Positions 1 to 6,095 of a stretch of 21,131 nt of DNA are shown here, one piece after another. The translations under genes and the position numbers were made by a program. Under the pieces are notes generated by a model. That model was not told the DNA's origin. It did not search any database and saw only the letters and a list, made by a program, of their open reading frames with translations. Position 1 is the stretch's first letter. Each line of letters begins with the position of its first letter. The stretch covers positions 1 to 21,131 of IMG/VR virus record IMGVR_UViG_3300044954_000181, one strand, 5' to 3'. Source of the stretch: a virus.

Positions 1-241
1 AGACTTCGTCAGGCTGGATCTTGCCGACGAGCCGCGCCAGGCCGCTCGCGTCGCTGAGGTCGCCGTAGTGGAGGAAGAGCTTGTGCTTCGGCGAATAGGG
101 GTAAAGATGGTCGAGGCGGTGCGTGTTGAACGTGCTGGCACGCCGGATGATGCCGTGGACCTCGTATCCCTTGGCAAGCAGCAGTTCCGCGAGATAGGAT
201 CCGTCCTGTCCGGTAATTCCTGTTATGAGTGCACGAAGCAT
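1..241 (-). CDS. gmd: GDP-mannose 4,6-dehydratase, N-terminal part (runs off left edge)
   Basis: Reading leftward from an ATG at 241-239, the frame stays open to the window edge (80 codons). The product begins [20 protein letters not shown], the Rossmann-fold NAD(P)-binding GxxGxxG motif of the short-chain dehydrogenase/reductase family in its Gmd form, followed by the family-typical [12 protein letters not shown] and a HYGDLSD segment at about residues 66-72. Gmd converts GDP-D-mannose to GDP-4-keto-6-deoxy-D-mannose, the precursor of GDP-L-fucose and GDP-D-rhamnose, in the cytoplasm. The catalytic YxxxK lies outside the window, so activity cannot be judged. Codons are strongly G/C-ending (CTC, GCG, CTG, GGC), unlike the AT-rich intergenic DNA just upstream and the genes further right, which suggests recent acquisition from a high-GC bacterium. 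A sigma70-like promoter about 95 bases upstream faces it. Identification is confident; being part of the phage genome rather than an assembly join is inferred. Confidence 0.93.
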   Translation of the reverse strand, partial: MLRALITGITGQDGSYLAELLLAKGYEVHGIIRRASTFNTHRLDHLYPYSPKHKLFLHYGDLSDASGLARLVGKIQPDEV

Positions 242-556
242 ATAATGTTAATAAACAACTACCAAGTACGTTATCTGCCCTTATCATCGGACATTTCCAC
301 TATAATAACGTCTATTATTAGTTGTCTTATTTGGAGAGAATAACAGTGTGAAATTAAACTGTCAATCTTTTTGTCTAAGAATTAGTAGCAATGGCTACAT
401 TCATCCAAAATTATCACGAGGAAACAACCGAATTAAATAAACAAAATCGATTGACCGGTGGGATAGGTGAACAGTGAGGTCCACGGCTACCGAATCAAAA
501 GTTCGGTGGCAAGTAAGATTAGAGAAGTTGTGATTGAAGGGGATTTTATAAAAACT
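242..556. other. intergenic region between gmd and tRNA-Lys
   Basis: This stretch of about 315 bases is AT-rich and holds no convincing gene. It contains the candidate gmd promoter and a nine-pair inverted repeat, GCTACCGAA/TTCGGTGGC, at about 486-510 with one G-T pair and no T-run after it, so it is not a clear terminator. A short plus-strand frame at 391-477 would encode a 28-residue peptide starting MATFIQNYHEETTELNK. Its composition is protein-like, but it has no ribosome binding site or recognised relative, so I do not call it a gene. The hairpin loop resembles a tRNA-Lys anticodon loop on the minus strand, but no D or T arm surrounds it. Confidence 0.4.
337..365 (-). promoter_or_regulatory. 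candidate sigma70-like promoter for gmd
   Basis: On the minus strand a perfect TTGACA (365-360) is followed after 17 bases by TATTCT (342-337), four of six matches to TATAAT. It points toward the gmd start at 241 and would leave a leader of roughly 90 bases. Seen by eye only; no expression evidence. Confidence 0.45.
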
Positions 557-631
557 TGGTGCGCTCGGCGAGACTCGAACTCACAACCAATGACTTAAAA
601 GGTCACTGCTCTACCATTGAGCTACGGGCGC
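557..631 (-). tRNA. tRNA-Lys (anticodon TTT)
   Basis: The minus strand folds into a full cloverleaf. The acceptor GCGCCCG pairs with CGAGCGC with one C-A mismatch. The D arm is GCTC...GAGC, the anticodon stem GTGAC/GTCAT encloses the loop CTTTTAA with anticodon TTT (T33 and A37 as expected), and the T arm is GTGAG-TTCGAGT-CTCGC. The 3' CCA is encoded (plus-strand TGGT at 557-560). It reads AAA/AAG lysine codons, which are abundant in the AT-rich phage genes. A good promoter lies just upstream at 652-679. Confidence 0.93.
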
Positions 632-651
632 TTTTTAAAGAAAACACCAAT

Positions 652-679
652 AGTCTATCCGACTTTATTGATGTGTCAA
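652..679 (-). promoter_or_regulatory. promoter of tRNA-Lys (TTGACA-16-TAGACT)
   Basis: On the minus strand TTGACA (679-674), a 16-base spacer and TAGACT (657-652) lie 20 bases upstream of the tRNA 5' end. The -10 hexamer and the 16-base spacing are identical to those of the tmRNA promoter at 6048-6075 and nearly so to the site at 1228-1255, which strengthens all three. Confidence 0.65.
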
Positions 680-836
680 TGATATTTTAAAGTTTGGAAT
701 GTTGATTACGGTACTCCGACTCTACCTCGGCATGACTACGTTGAGAACCGTTAAAATGTCAACAAAGAAAACAATGCGGAGATTATCTTCCCTCCGTTTG
801 ACAAATCGAAACTGAAGGAAGTTAAGTAATTTACTT

Positions 837-1007
837 ATGAAATTAATAGTTAAAAACAAACGGCCTATCGGCCTAATCATCCTCTGTAGCTGTGTCGGTT
901 TCTTGTTTGACCGGCCGGGCACAGGTATTATCGTCGGGGTCGCCTTGGTTGCGGCTGCCAACTGTTTCCTCACTGACAAGACCTTCCATATCCGCAATGA
1001 AGACTAA
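837..1007 (+). CDS. small two-helix membrane protein, unknown function
   Basis: A 56-residue product beginning MKLIVKNKRPIGLIILC. Two hydrophobic stretches at about residues 10-24 and 29-45 are separated by a short polar turn (FDRPGTG), suggesting a helical hairpin in the inner membrane with charged ends (HIRNED at the C terminus). There is no obvious Shine-Dalgarno sequence. Its stop codon overlaps the start region of the next membrane gene (ATG at 997 lies inside it), an arrangement typical of translational coupling. Codons prefer C at the third position (ATC, GGC, GTC). I do not recognise a family. Small phage membrane proteins of this kind often act early on the host envelope, but that is only analogy. 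Confidence 0.5.
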   Translation: MKLIVKNKRPIGLIILCSCVGFLFDRPGTGIIVGVALVAAANCFLTDKTFHIRNED

Positions 1008-1218
1008 ATTGACCAACAAACTGACGGTTTGGGCGATTTTTCTCGCCGTCGCGTTGATCATCACATGGGTTTTGACCACGTTGATGATTGTGCCGGAGGC
1101 CCGTGGGAGCGAACTCCACGTCATGTTGTTGTGGTTACAGAGCCTTATCACCCCCATCTTCACCACCATTATTTTCCTTCCCATGCCGGTAGGTCATTTC
1201 GACCCACTTTTTGAGTGA
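997..1218 (+). CDS. small two-helix membrane protein, unknown function
   Basis: A 73-residue product starting MKTKLTNKLTVWAIFLAV. I chose the ATG at 997 because it directly precedes the first hydrophobic helix (about 11-32, WAIFLAVALIITWVLTTLMIV) and overlaps the upstream gene by eleven bases; the frame is open further upstream but without a sensible start. A second hydrophobic segment spans about residues 42-63. The N-terminal Lys residues suggest the amino end stays in the cytoplasm. Together with the previous gene it may form a two-protein membrane unit, an inference from adjacency and overlap only. No family recognised. Confidence 0.55.
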   Translation: MKTKLTNKLTVWAIFLAVALIITWVLTTLMIVPEARGSELHVMLLWLQSLITPIFTTIIFLPMPVGHFDPLFE

Positions 1219-1227
1219 TTTTTTCTG

Positions 1228-1255
1228 TTGACGTTTTTATAAAAAAGGATACACT
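1228..1255 (+). promoter_or_regulatory. candidate promoter (TTGACG-16-TACACT)
   Basis: TTGACG at 1228-1233 and TACACT at 1250-1255 are separated by 16 bases, just upstream of the ATG at 1264. The layout matches the tRNA-Lys and tmRNA promoters in spacing and -10 form (TANACT). A start point near 1262 would give an almost leaderless message. Confidence 0.6.
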
Positions 1256-1263
1256 GTCCTTAC

Positions 1264-1611
1264 ATGAATACCAACGTCTTCGCTGAAACCTCACGGACGG
1301 TCTTCCTCGACAATGGGGATGGAAGTCTCACCGTCAAACGGAAATCCAACCTCGTCACGGGTTCCACCGTCGCTTACTTCAAGAACGACGAACAAGGTCG
1401 GAAGGCTTACCAAAAGTTCCGTTCTTCCTACCCCAATCGGAAGGGTCTTTACATCCTCTACCGTGTTACCAACAATGGTAAGTCGTATGACGAAACCAAC
1501 AATCCGGAACGTCGGTTCAAGAACATCAGTCGTCGTGGTTCCATTCGGAAGTCGAATGCGAAGGTCTTCGCGGTGCTCGACAAGTCCTTCCAACTCACTA
1601 ACATTCTCTAA
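1264..1611 (+). CDS. unknown basic protein
   Basis: A 115-residue protein rich in Arg, Lys, Asn and Ser, beginning MNTNVFAETSRTVFLDNGDG. The first third looks like beta strands (TVFLDNGDGSLTVKRKSN). The C-terminal part is strongly basic (RRFKNISRRGSIRKSNAK at about 83-100), which would suit nucleic acid or ribosome binding, an inference only. There are no membrane segments or cysteines. It is the first gene behind a sigma70-like promoter, so it is probably expressed early by host polymerase. Codon choice is markedly C-ending (ACC, TTC, AAC, CTC) with CGG for arginine, unlike the AGA/CGT use of genes right of 3330. Family not recognised. Confidence 0.7.
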   Translation: MNTNVFAETSRTVFLDNGDGSLTVKRKSNLVTGSTVAYFKNDEQGRKAYQKFRSSYPNRKGLYILYRVTNNGKSYDETNNPERRFKNISRRGSIRKSNAKVFAVLDKSFQLTNIL

Positions 1612-1622
1612 TTCAACGACTT

Positions 1623-1814
1623 ATGTTAGAAAACTCCCCTACCCTACTCGTTCTTTCGACGGTCAGCTTGCTCATCATGTTGACTTCCCTCGCGGTGAGT
1701 CTATTCAATGATGCATTTGAGTCAAAGACCACCAAGGAAAGAATCCTCCTTTGGACCCTTGCCTTGACATTGTCCGCCATCCAAGGTTATCTGTGGTCAC
1801 AGTTCCTGTGGTAA
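1623..1814 (+). CDS. small two-helix membrane protein, unknown function
   Basis: A 63-residue product beginning MLENSPTLLVLSTVSLLIML. A first hydrophobic helix covers about residues 7-27, a charged stretch follows (NDAFESKTTKER, about 29-40), and a second helix covers about 41-62 (ILLWTLALTLSAIQGYLWSQ). It starts 11 bases after the previous stop and is followed 12 bases later by the next gene, so it sits within the small plus-strand operon beginning at 1264. No homologue recognised; a role at the membrane is all that can be inferred. Confidence 0.6.
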   Translation: MLENSPTLLVLSTVSLLIMLTSLAVSLFNDAFESKTTKERILLWTLALTLSAIQGYLWSQFLW

Positions 1815-1826
1815 ACCAATTAAGGT

Positions 1827-2126
1827 ATGACCGAAATCGTCACCTTTACTCGTCCCGACGACAGTCCCTTCTACCAATTCGGTAGTCAGCTATGGCTCTG
1901 TGCTCATAAACTAGAAGCTGCCTTGGGACAACAACTCGACAAGACCATCCAGATTAAGGTATCCACCACCCGATTCGCTGGTTCAACCAAACTGACCGTC
2001 AAACCCGGCATCCTTGGGTCAAATTGGTTTATTAAAAGAAAGAAATATACCCCTACTTTATCGACCGACCAGGCCTTCAATAACTTCACCTGTAATGCTA
2101 AGGCGGTATACTTCAAACTCATTTAA
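1827..2126 (+). CDS. unknown protein, tandem paralogue A
   Basis: A 99-residue protein starting MTEIVTFTRPDDSPFYQFG. It is clearly related to the next gene. Both carry T(F/L)T(R/Q)P(D/K)DSPFYQ near the start, then K-(T/L)-(I/K)-IKVST with (F)(A/K)G(S/A)T(K/S)LT in the middle, and both end NA(K/P)(A/V)VYFKL. The shared pattern looks like a small beta-rich domain without membrane segments. The spacing to the paralogue is four bases. No known family comes to mind. Tandem duplicates of small early genes are common in large phages and often reflect adaptation to host targets, but nothing in the sequence tells which. Confidence 0.72.
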   Translation: MTEIVTFTRPDDSPFYQFGSQLWLCAHKLEAALGQQLDKTIQIKVSTTRFAGSTKLTVKPGILGSNWFIKRKKYTPTLSTDQAFNNFTCNAKAVYFKLI

Positions 2127-2130
2127 CTAT

Positions 2131-2433
2131 ATGACCCGAACCCTCACCTTCACTCAACCCAAAGACAGTCCCTTCTACCAATGCAAGGACTTTTGGATTT
2201 TATCCCGAGAAATGTCCATGGCCTTCGGTAAGAAACGCCTGCCCAAGACCCTCAAAATAAAGGTTTCCACCAAGCCCTTCAAGGGTGCAACCAGTCTGAC
2301 CAAAGGCCATAACCCGTCCTTCGGACACTATTGGACTATCAATTATCTGATTCACCTCCCTATCGAATGGGTGGCGGAGGCCTTGAATGACATGACGGGC
2401 AATGCACCGGTGGTGTATTTCAAACTCGTTTAA
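2131..2433 (+). CDS. unknown protein, tandem paralogue B
   Basis: A 100-residue protein from the ATG at 2131, MTRTLTFTQPKDSPFYQCKD. I chose this start because it aligns with the start of paralogue A, although the frame remains open upstream. It differs from A by more lysines and a WTINYLIHLPIEW segment at about 68-80, and keeps the conserved ends. The first unit of the 52-base tandem repeat begins at its TAA stop codon (2431), so that repeat forms its 3' untranslated region. Function unknown. Confidence 0.72.
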   Translation: MTRTLTFTQPKDSPFYQCKDFWILSREMSMAFGKKRLPKTLKIKVSTKPFKGATSLTKGHNPSFGHYWTINYLIHLPIEWVAEALNDMTGNAPVVYFKLV

Positions 2434-2534
2434 CCCCCTACCCTCCCCAGGCAACCCTCGAAAATGACGGCATCCCCCACCTTAACCCCCTACCCTCCCC
2501 AGGCAACCCTCGAAAATGACGGCATCCCCCACCT
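2431..2534. repeat. exact tandem duplication, 2 x 52 bases
   Basis: Units 2431-2482 and 2483-2534 are identical at every position. They are C-rich, beginning TAACCCCCTACCCTCCCCAG and containing GAAAATGACGGCATCCCCCA. The first unit starts on the stop codon of the gene ending at 2433. A degenerate third partial copy (GAATATGACGGTACCCCCCA) follows at about 2577-2596, after a C5/G5 hairpin at about 2549-2567. An exact two-copy repeat implies a recent duplication or a functional site under selection. Confidence 0.95.
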
Positions 2535-2650
2535 ACTGGGGTGGCAACCCCCGTCAAAAAGGGGGGGCTATCTTCTGAATATGACGGTACCCCCCACCAG
2601 GGTTCGCCGGCTAGTTGCGCAACACACACGGCAATTTTTTTCATGGGGCG

Positions 2651-2707
2651 TTTCTTTGCTCAAAGCGATGTTTTTTGGGATATTTCTTTGCTCAAAGCGA
2701 TGTTTTT
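2651..2707. repeat. 25-base direct repeat, two copies at 32-base period
   Basis: Positions 2651-2675 and 2683-2707 are identical. The unit begins TTTCTTTGCTCAAAGCGATG and ends in five T. It contains the near-palindrome TTTGCTCAAA. The spacing of 32 bases is about three helical turns, so two bound proteins would sit on the same face of the DNA. Confidence 0.92.
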
Positions 2708-2849
2708 GAGGTTTTTATCATTCCTCTGCGGTCGTCCTCTCCCTATATAGGTCTAACTCAGTGATATAGGGTTTTTATAGGGTAGATTTTAAGGTTTTGT
2801 CCTTATTTCTGGAAAAAACCAGGGGCAAATTTTTTCTCTGGGGTGTTTC

Positions 2850-3156
2850 TTAGGGGTGTATATCAGATACCGGAAGGGAACCTGAATCAGTTATGACGAA
2901 TTTGATTTCAATGGGGTCCACCGGTTTTATCTTTACTATATAAACATCAGCAATTCTGGTTTCTGGATTATAAGAAGAGGATACGTTCAGGGTTTCGTTC
3001 TGGTTTAGATTCTGGACGACTTCCTTTTAGTTTATCTTGCACTCGGAGACTTTCTAGGGTGTCCTCGAAGACTTGGTTTATTTTAACTTCTACCGCACGG
3101 TTATCTAAGGGTGCACCGATATAGGGTATTTCTTCAGGATTTATATTTAAGTTCAT
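2850..3156 (-). pseudogene. unknown phage protein, apparently frameshifted (+1) at about 3023
   Basis: From an ATG at 3156-3154 the minus strand reads MNLNINPEEIPYIGAPLDNR and continues to ...LRVQDKLK at about 3025. That frame then turns Arg/Pro-rich (GSRPESKPERNPE) and stops at 2968. Skipping one G at 3024 gives an unbroken, natural-looking continuation, EVVQNLNQNETLNVSSSYNP then ETRIADVYIVKIKPVDP, ending at TAA 2850-2852, for a product of about 101 residues. The site is CTA AAA GGA AGT, a plausible +1 slip on AAA-G, but a real indel mutation or a sequencing error fits equally well. A TTG at 3192 is an alternative start. No family is recognised. The downstream half, strand-rich and ending SGSLPVSDIHP, suggests a small folded domain. 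Confidence 0.5.
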
Positions 3157-3330
3157 ATCAGCATATATACCGCACGGGGATTGGGGAATCAAGTTATATT
3201 ATTATCTTTATTGTCGGGGTTCCCCTGGGCAAAATTTTCGGGAATCCGGCGGGATTTTTGCGCAGGCGGGAGCAAATTTTTTTACTGGGCGTTTTTACGT
3301 TCGATTTAACTAATTATAGTGTATATCGAT

Positions 3331-5070
3331 ATGTCCACCATTAAATTAAAAGAGTTGCTTTTAGAGAACCCGGATACTTTGATATTGCGATTACCTAACG
3401 GAGAGGATCGTTATATTGGTTATGGTGGCAGCACGAACGCGGTGACGGGAATTATTTTCGATGACCCCAAGGCTGGCACACAATACAATTACGTGGCTTT
3501 GGTGGATGACCCCGAAGCCGGTGAAAGAGCGGTCGCTGAATATCATAATGAGGAATTAAACAAAAAGGCCGTGGAATTTTTATCTAACCCACAAAAATTT
3601 GAATATGGAAAAGATCGGTGGATGGAAAAACATATCCTAAGTGAGTTTGTGGAGGATGAAATGAAGGGTCACGGTTCTTTGGAAAGTTTTATAGAGTATC
3701 TTACTGTTCATTTATATGACACAGAAAAAATAGAGGTTTATGGTAAGTATTTGGTTCGCGGACGGTTTGAGGAAGTTTACCGTTTTAGAATTTTTAATGT
3801 AAAGGGAAAACGGTATTTTACCATTTGGAAGAGCAGTCTGGAGTTGTTCAACCACCACTTAGATCTTTTCGTAAAGATTGTCAAAGATTGTGGTATGGAC
3901 CCGAATACAATGATGTGGGAAGTTGCTCACGTTCCGGAAGCTGATAACTATGGCAGAGTCAAGATTTTTACTTTTAAAGAACTTTCTGAACGATTACACC
4001 GTCCAGCAGCACCGGAAAATAATGCACCGGAGTCGGAAATCAAAAAACGGATTAAAGAACTTTCCAAGAAATTTTCTGAGATGGAAGCCGATGAACACGT
4101 AAAAGGTGCAACGTGGAGTGAATCTGATAGAAAGCGGCATAAAATCGAAATGACGAACATAAAAGCGGAACTAGATGCGTTATTCTTAGCGGACAAGTCT
4201 GGTGAGACAGACATTAAAAAAGTAGTAATAAAAACCATCGATACCTTGGCGGATGACGATGAAATTGTTCCGGCTGACGTGCTTTATGCTGAATTAGAGA
4301 AAAAGTTGAACCGTTACGGCACCTCCGCAATAGCAATCATAAGAGCGCTCCGAGATAAAGGCGTCGATATCAAGAAAGCGTTGCGAGAAATAAATGAAAA
4401 ATTTGGAGGCAAAGCTTCCGCCACCGAACTCTTGAGTGAACTTTCAAAATATACCCAGGAACCAAAAAATATGAATGAAAATGACCAATCACCGGCTTTA
4501 GTCCAACCATCGACAATTGAAAGATTTCGTGAAACCGTGAATTCTCCTGAAGCGTTCTTAGCAATATTCAAGGGACACAAACTGTCCGAATTATTGGAAA
4601 AGTTAAGCTATTGTAGAATTTATGTGATGAATAAGTTTGACGATTTTCGAGGCGAAGACCCGCAACAGAGATTTGTGTGGATGCTTGACCACGCAATCAG
4701 TTACATAAATTATAGACTTATTTCTCCACACAGAAAATTTGTGGATGACCAAGACGAAGAAGATAGAAAACGTCCTGAAGTTATCGCCCACGCAAAGAAA
4801 AAATCGGAAATTTTAAAACAATCTTTCGCGGCAGCACGTGCCGGAGATCACGACCGAGCAGTAAAACTTCGGCAGAGTCTTCTCGGAATGGACGATCCGC
4901 CGACACGTTATGCCGCAAATATGAAAAACATGGAGAAAAAGGTAGCCGAGATCCATAACACGCCTTTGAGTAAAGACGAAGTAACTCCATCACCAGATGA
5001 CTCGGATGCAGATAAAAAACGGTTTGATGCGTTCGTGAGAGCGTTCAACGAATTCAAGAAATCCAATTAA
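3331..5070 (+). CDS. large unknown phage protein
   Basis: A 579-residue protein from the ATG at 3331; a GTG at 3319 would add four residues. It begins MSTIKLKELLLENPDTLILR, a KLxELLxE-type start also seen in the next gene. Residues about 1-230 are mixed alpha/beta with aromatic-rich segments (RYFTIWKSSLELFNHHLDLF around 170-190). Residues about 230-300 and 470-579 are highly charged and helical, resembling coiled coil or a disordered tail (SPDDSDADKKRFDAFVRAF near the end). No catalytic motif, signal peptide or membrane segment is visible. It is followed 12 bases later by the 316-residue gene, probably in one operon. Its length and charged helical C-terminal half would fit an internal or virion-associated protein, but that is a guess. 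Confidence 0.85.
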   Translation: MSTIKLKELLLENPDTLILRLPNGEDRYIGYGGSTNAVTGIIFDDPKAGTQYNYVALVDDPEAGERAVAEYHNEELNKKAVEFLSNPQKFEYGKDRWMEKHILSEFVEDEMKGHGSLESFIEYLTVHLYDTEKIEVYGKYLVRGRFEEVYRFRIFNVKGKRYFTIWKSSLELFNHHLDLFVKIVKDCGMDPNTMMWEVAHVPEADNYGRVKIFTFKELSERLHRPAAPENNAPESEIKKRIKELSKKFSEMEADEHVKGATWSESDRKRHKIEMTNIKAELDALFLADKSGETDIKKVVIKTIDTLADDDEIVPADVLYAELEKKLNRYGTSAIAIIRALRDKGVDIKKALREINEKFGGKASATELLSELSKYTQEPKNMNENDQSPALVQPSTIERFRETVNSPEAFLAIFKGHKLSELLEKLSYCRIYVMNKFDDFRGEDPQQRFVWMLDHAISYINYRLISPHRKFVDDQDEEDRKRPEVIAHAKKKSEILKQSFAAARAGDHDRAVKLRQSLLGMDDPPTRYAANMKNMEKKVAEIHNTPLSKDEVTPSPDDSDADKKRFDAFVRAFNEFKKSN

Positions 5071-5082
5071 CTATATAAATCT

Positions 5083-6033
5083 ATGAAACTTTCCGAACTT
5101 AAATCCATCATCCGTGAGTGTATTGTGGAATCCAACGAAGCTGTGTCTCCATATGTAGAGTATGTTAAAGATATGGCCGGCGAAGAACCATTTGAAATGG
5201 GTGGTAAAAAATTTCAATATGTTTGGGCAAAATACCCCAACGGAAAACGTGATGTAGGGGTGTATTCCTTCGCCGACGATGTTGTCTATGGTTATACCCA
5301 CTTTAGAAAGATGTATAATTTGAATGAGTCAGCTGGGGCTCCGATAGAAAAGCGGACCCATTTCTTTGTCAATTCAACCGACCTATCACTCGGCAGCCGT
5401 GACCCTGACGCAGAAAGAGAAATTGTATATCAAGTAGTGAGAGTCACATCCGATCTTCATGGAGACGATTATTATGATGAAACCGTGGTTTCCAGAGATT
5501 ATTATAATTACGACGATGCTAAGGCGTTGGCTGACCAATTGAATCGAAAGTTGGCAGGAAAAACTCTTAGTGAAGACGTAGAACATTTTTCAAAAGTCAC
5601 AAAAGGAACGGTGAATGTAGGCGAATTAGATTATGATTACACCGCCACGGTTTCTGGAAATGTAGTAGGGACACCTCAACCACATGGAGAATTTTATTCG
5701 GAAATTGACGAATCCTCAATTGAAATTGATATTACTGAAGTGGTTCCTCCACCAACGGATGAACTGTGGGAAAAGGTGGATAACGCCATTTATGACGATA
5801 TCATGGGAAAGAATCTCTGGGACTTTGTTAATGAAATTCAATCATTTACACTTCCAAAACCAGAGGCGAAGCCTAAAAAGGTGATAAACATAACCGGCAA
5901 GAAATGTGTGAAGTGTAAAAAAGGCACTTATGGAGAAGTTTCTGTTCATAACGACATTGATGGAACAAAAACGTGCAATGCCTGTGGACACACTCTTCCG
6001 ACTAATTCTACAAAAGAGGATTTGTTAAAATAA
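5083..6033 (+). CDS. unknown phage protein with C-terminal zinc ribbon
   Basis: A 316-residue protein beginning MKLSELKSIIRECIVESNEA. This MKLSELKxIIRE-type leader recurs in proteins of T4-like and metagenomic phages and resembles the start of the preceding gene. The middle is acidic, with an aromatic segment (KKFQYVWAKYPNGKRDVGVY at about 44-63) and many Asp/Tyr pairs. At the C terminus C275-x2-C278 and C298-x2-C301 form a clear four-cysteine zinc ribbon (KCVKCKKGTYGEV ... KTCNACGHTLP), suggesting nucleic-acid or protein binding. Translation starts only two bases after TATAAATC, with no Shine-Dalgarno sequence. The tmRNA promoter begins 15 bases after its stop. Function not recognised. Confidence 0.87.
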   Translation: MKLSELKSIIRECIVESNEAVSPYVEYVKDMAGEEPFEMGGKKFQYVWAKYPNGKRDVGVYSFADDVVYGYTHFRKMYNLNESAGAPIEKRTHFFVNSTDLSLGSRDPDAEREIVYQVVRVTSDLHGDDYYDETVVSRDYYNYDDAKALADQLNRKLAGKTLSEDVEHFSKVTKGTVNVGELDYDYTATVSGNVVGTPQPHGEFYSEIDESSIEIDITEVVPPPTDELWEKVDNAIYDDIMGKNLWDFVNEIQSFTLPKPEAKPKKVINITGKKCVKCKKGTYGEVSVHNDIDGTKTCNACGHTLPTNSTKEDLLK

Positions 6034-6047
6034 CCAATATATTCGAG

Positions 6048-6075
6048 TTGACTTTATATTTATTGGTGTTAGACT
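6048..6075 (+). promoter_or_regulatory. promoter of tmRNA (TTGACT-16-TAGACT)
   Basis: TTGACT (6048-6053), 16 bases, then TAGACT (6070-6075), ending 20 bases before the inferred tmRNA 5' end at 6096. The same hexamers and spacing precede tRNA-Lys at the same distance of 20 bases. Primary transcripts would begin near 6082 and be trimmed by RNase P at the acceptor stem. Confidence 0.65.
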
Positions 6076-6095
6076 TGGATAGTTCTTTGAATATT

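Larger units (their letters stand above)
2434..3330. other. repeat-dense, mostly noncoding region of about 0.9 kb
   Basis: This region swings between C-rich and T-rich tracts. It holds the 52-base tandem repeat, a 25-base direct repeat (2651-2707), and at least three copies of a motif of the form GCAA(A)T6-7 followed by (T)GGG(G)(C/T)GTTT at about 2631-2654, 2825-2849 and 3272-3295. It also has a ten-base palindrome CCTATATAGG (2742-2751) followed by ATATAGGGT and TTATAGGGT. The only coding signal is the frameshifted minus-strand gene at 2850-3156. Possible roles include replication origin, regulatory hub or recombination site; the sequence does not decide between them. Confidence 0.6.

Noticed and set aside
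391-477. 28-codon frame starting MATFIQNYHEE
   Set aside because: Protein-like in composition, but short, without an initiation signal or recognised relative; kept only as a note in the intergenic entry.
486-510. Hairpin with a tRNA-Lys-like anticodon loop on the minus strand
   Set aside because: The loop CTTTTGA and a five-pair stem fit an anticodon arm, but no D arm, T arm or acceptor surrounds it.
756-815. 19-residue basic peptide MSTKKTMRRLSSLRLTNRN
   Set aside because: Too short and without support from overlap or spacing.
798-827. Promoter TTGACA upstream of the gene at 837
   Set aside because: No acceptable -10 at 16-18 bases; the best candidates match three of six positions.
2651-2690. 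T4 MotA-box middle promoters (TTTGCT followed by GATATTT)
   Set aside because: The box lacks the full TGCTTTA consensus, the -10 is poor and no gene follows directly.
2651-2707. CRISPR-like array
   Set aside because: Only two copies with a seven-base gap between them and no cas genes; a direct repeat is the better description.
5074-5081. TATAAATC as a T4-type late promoter for the gene at 5083
   Set aside because: It lies two bases before the ATG, so transcription would start inside the gene.
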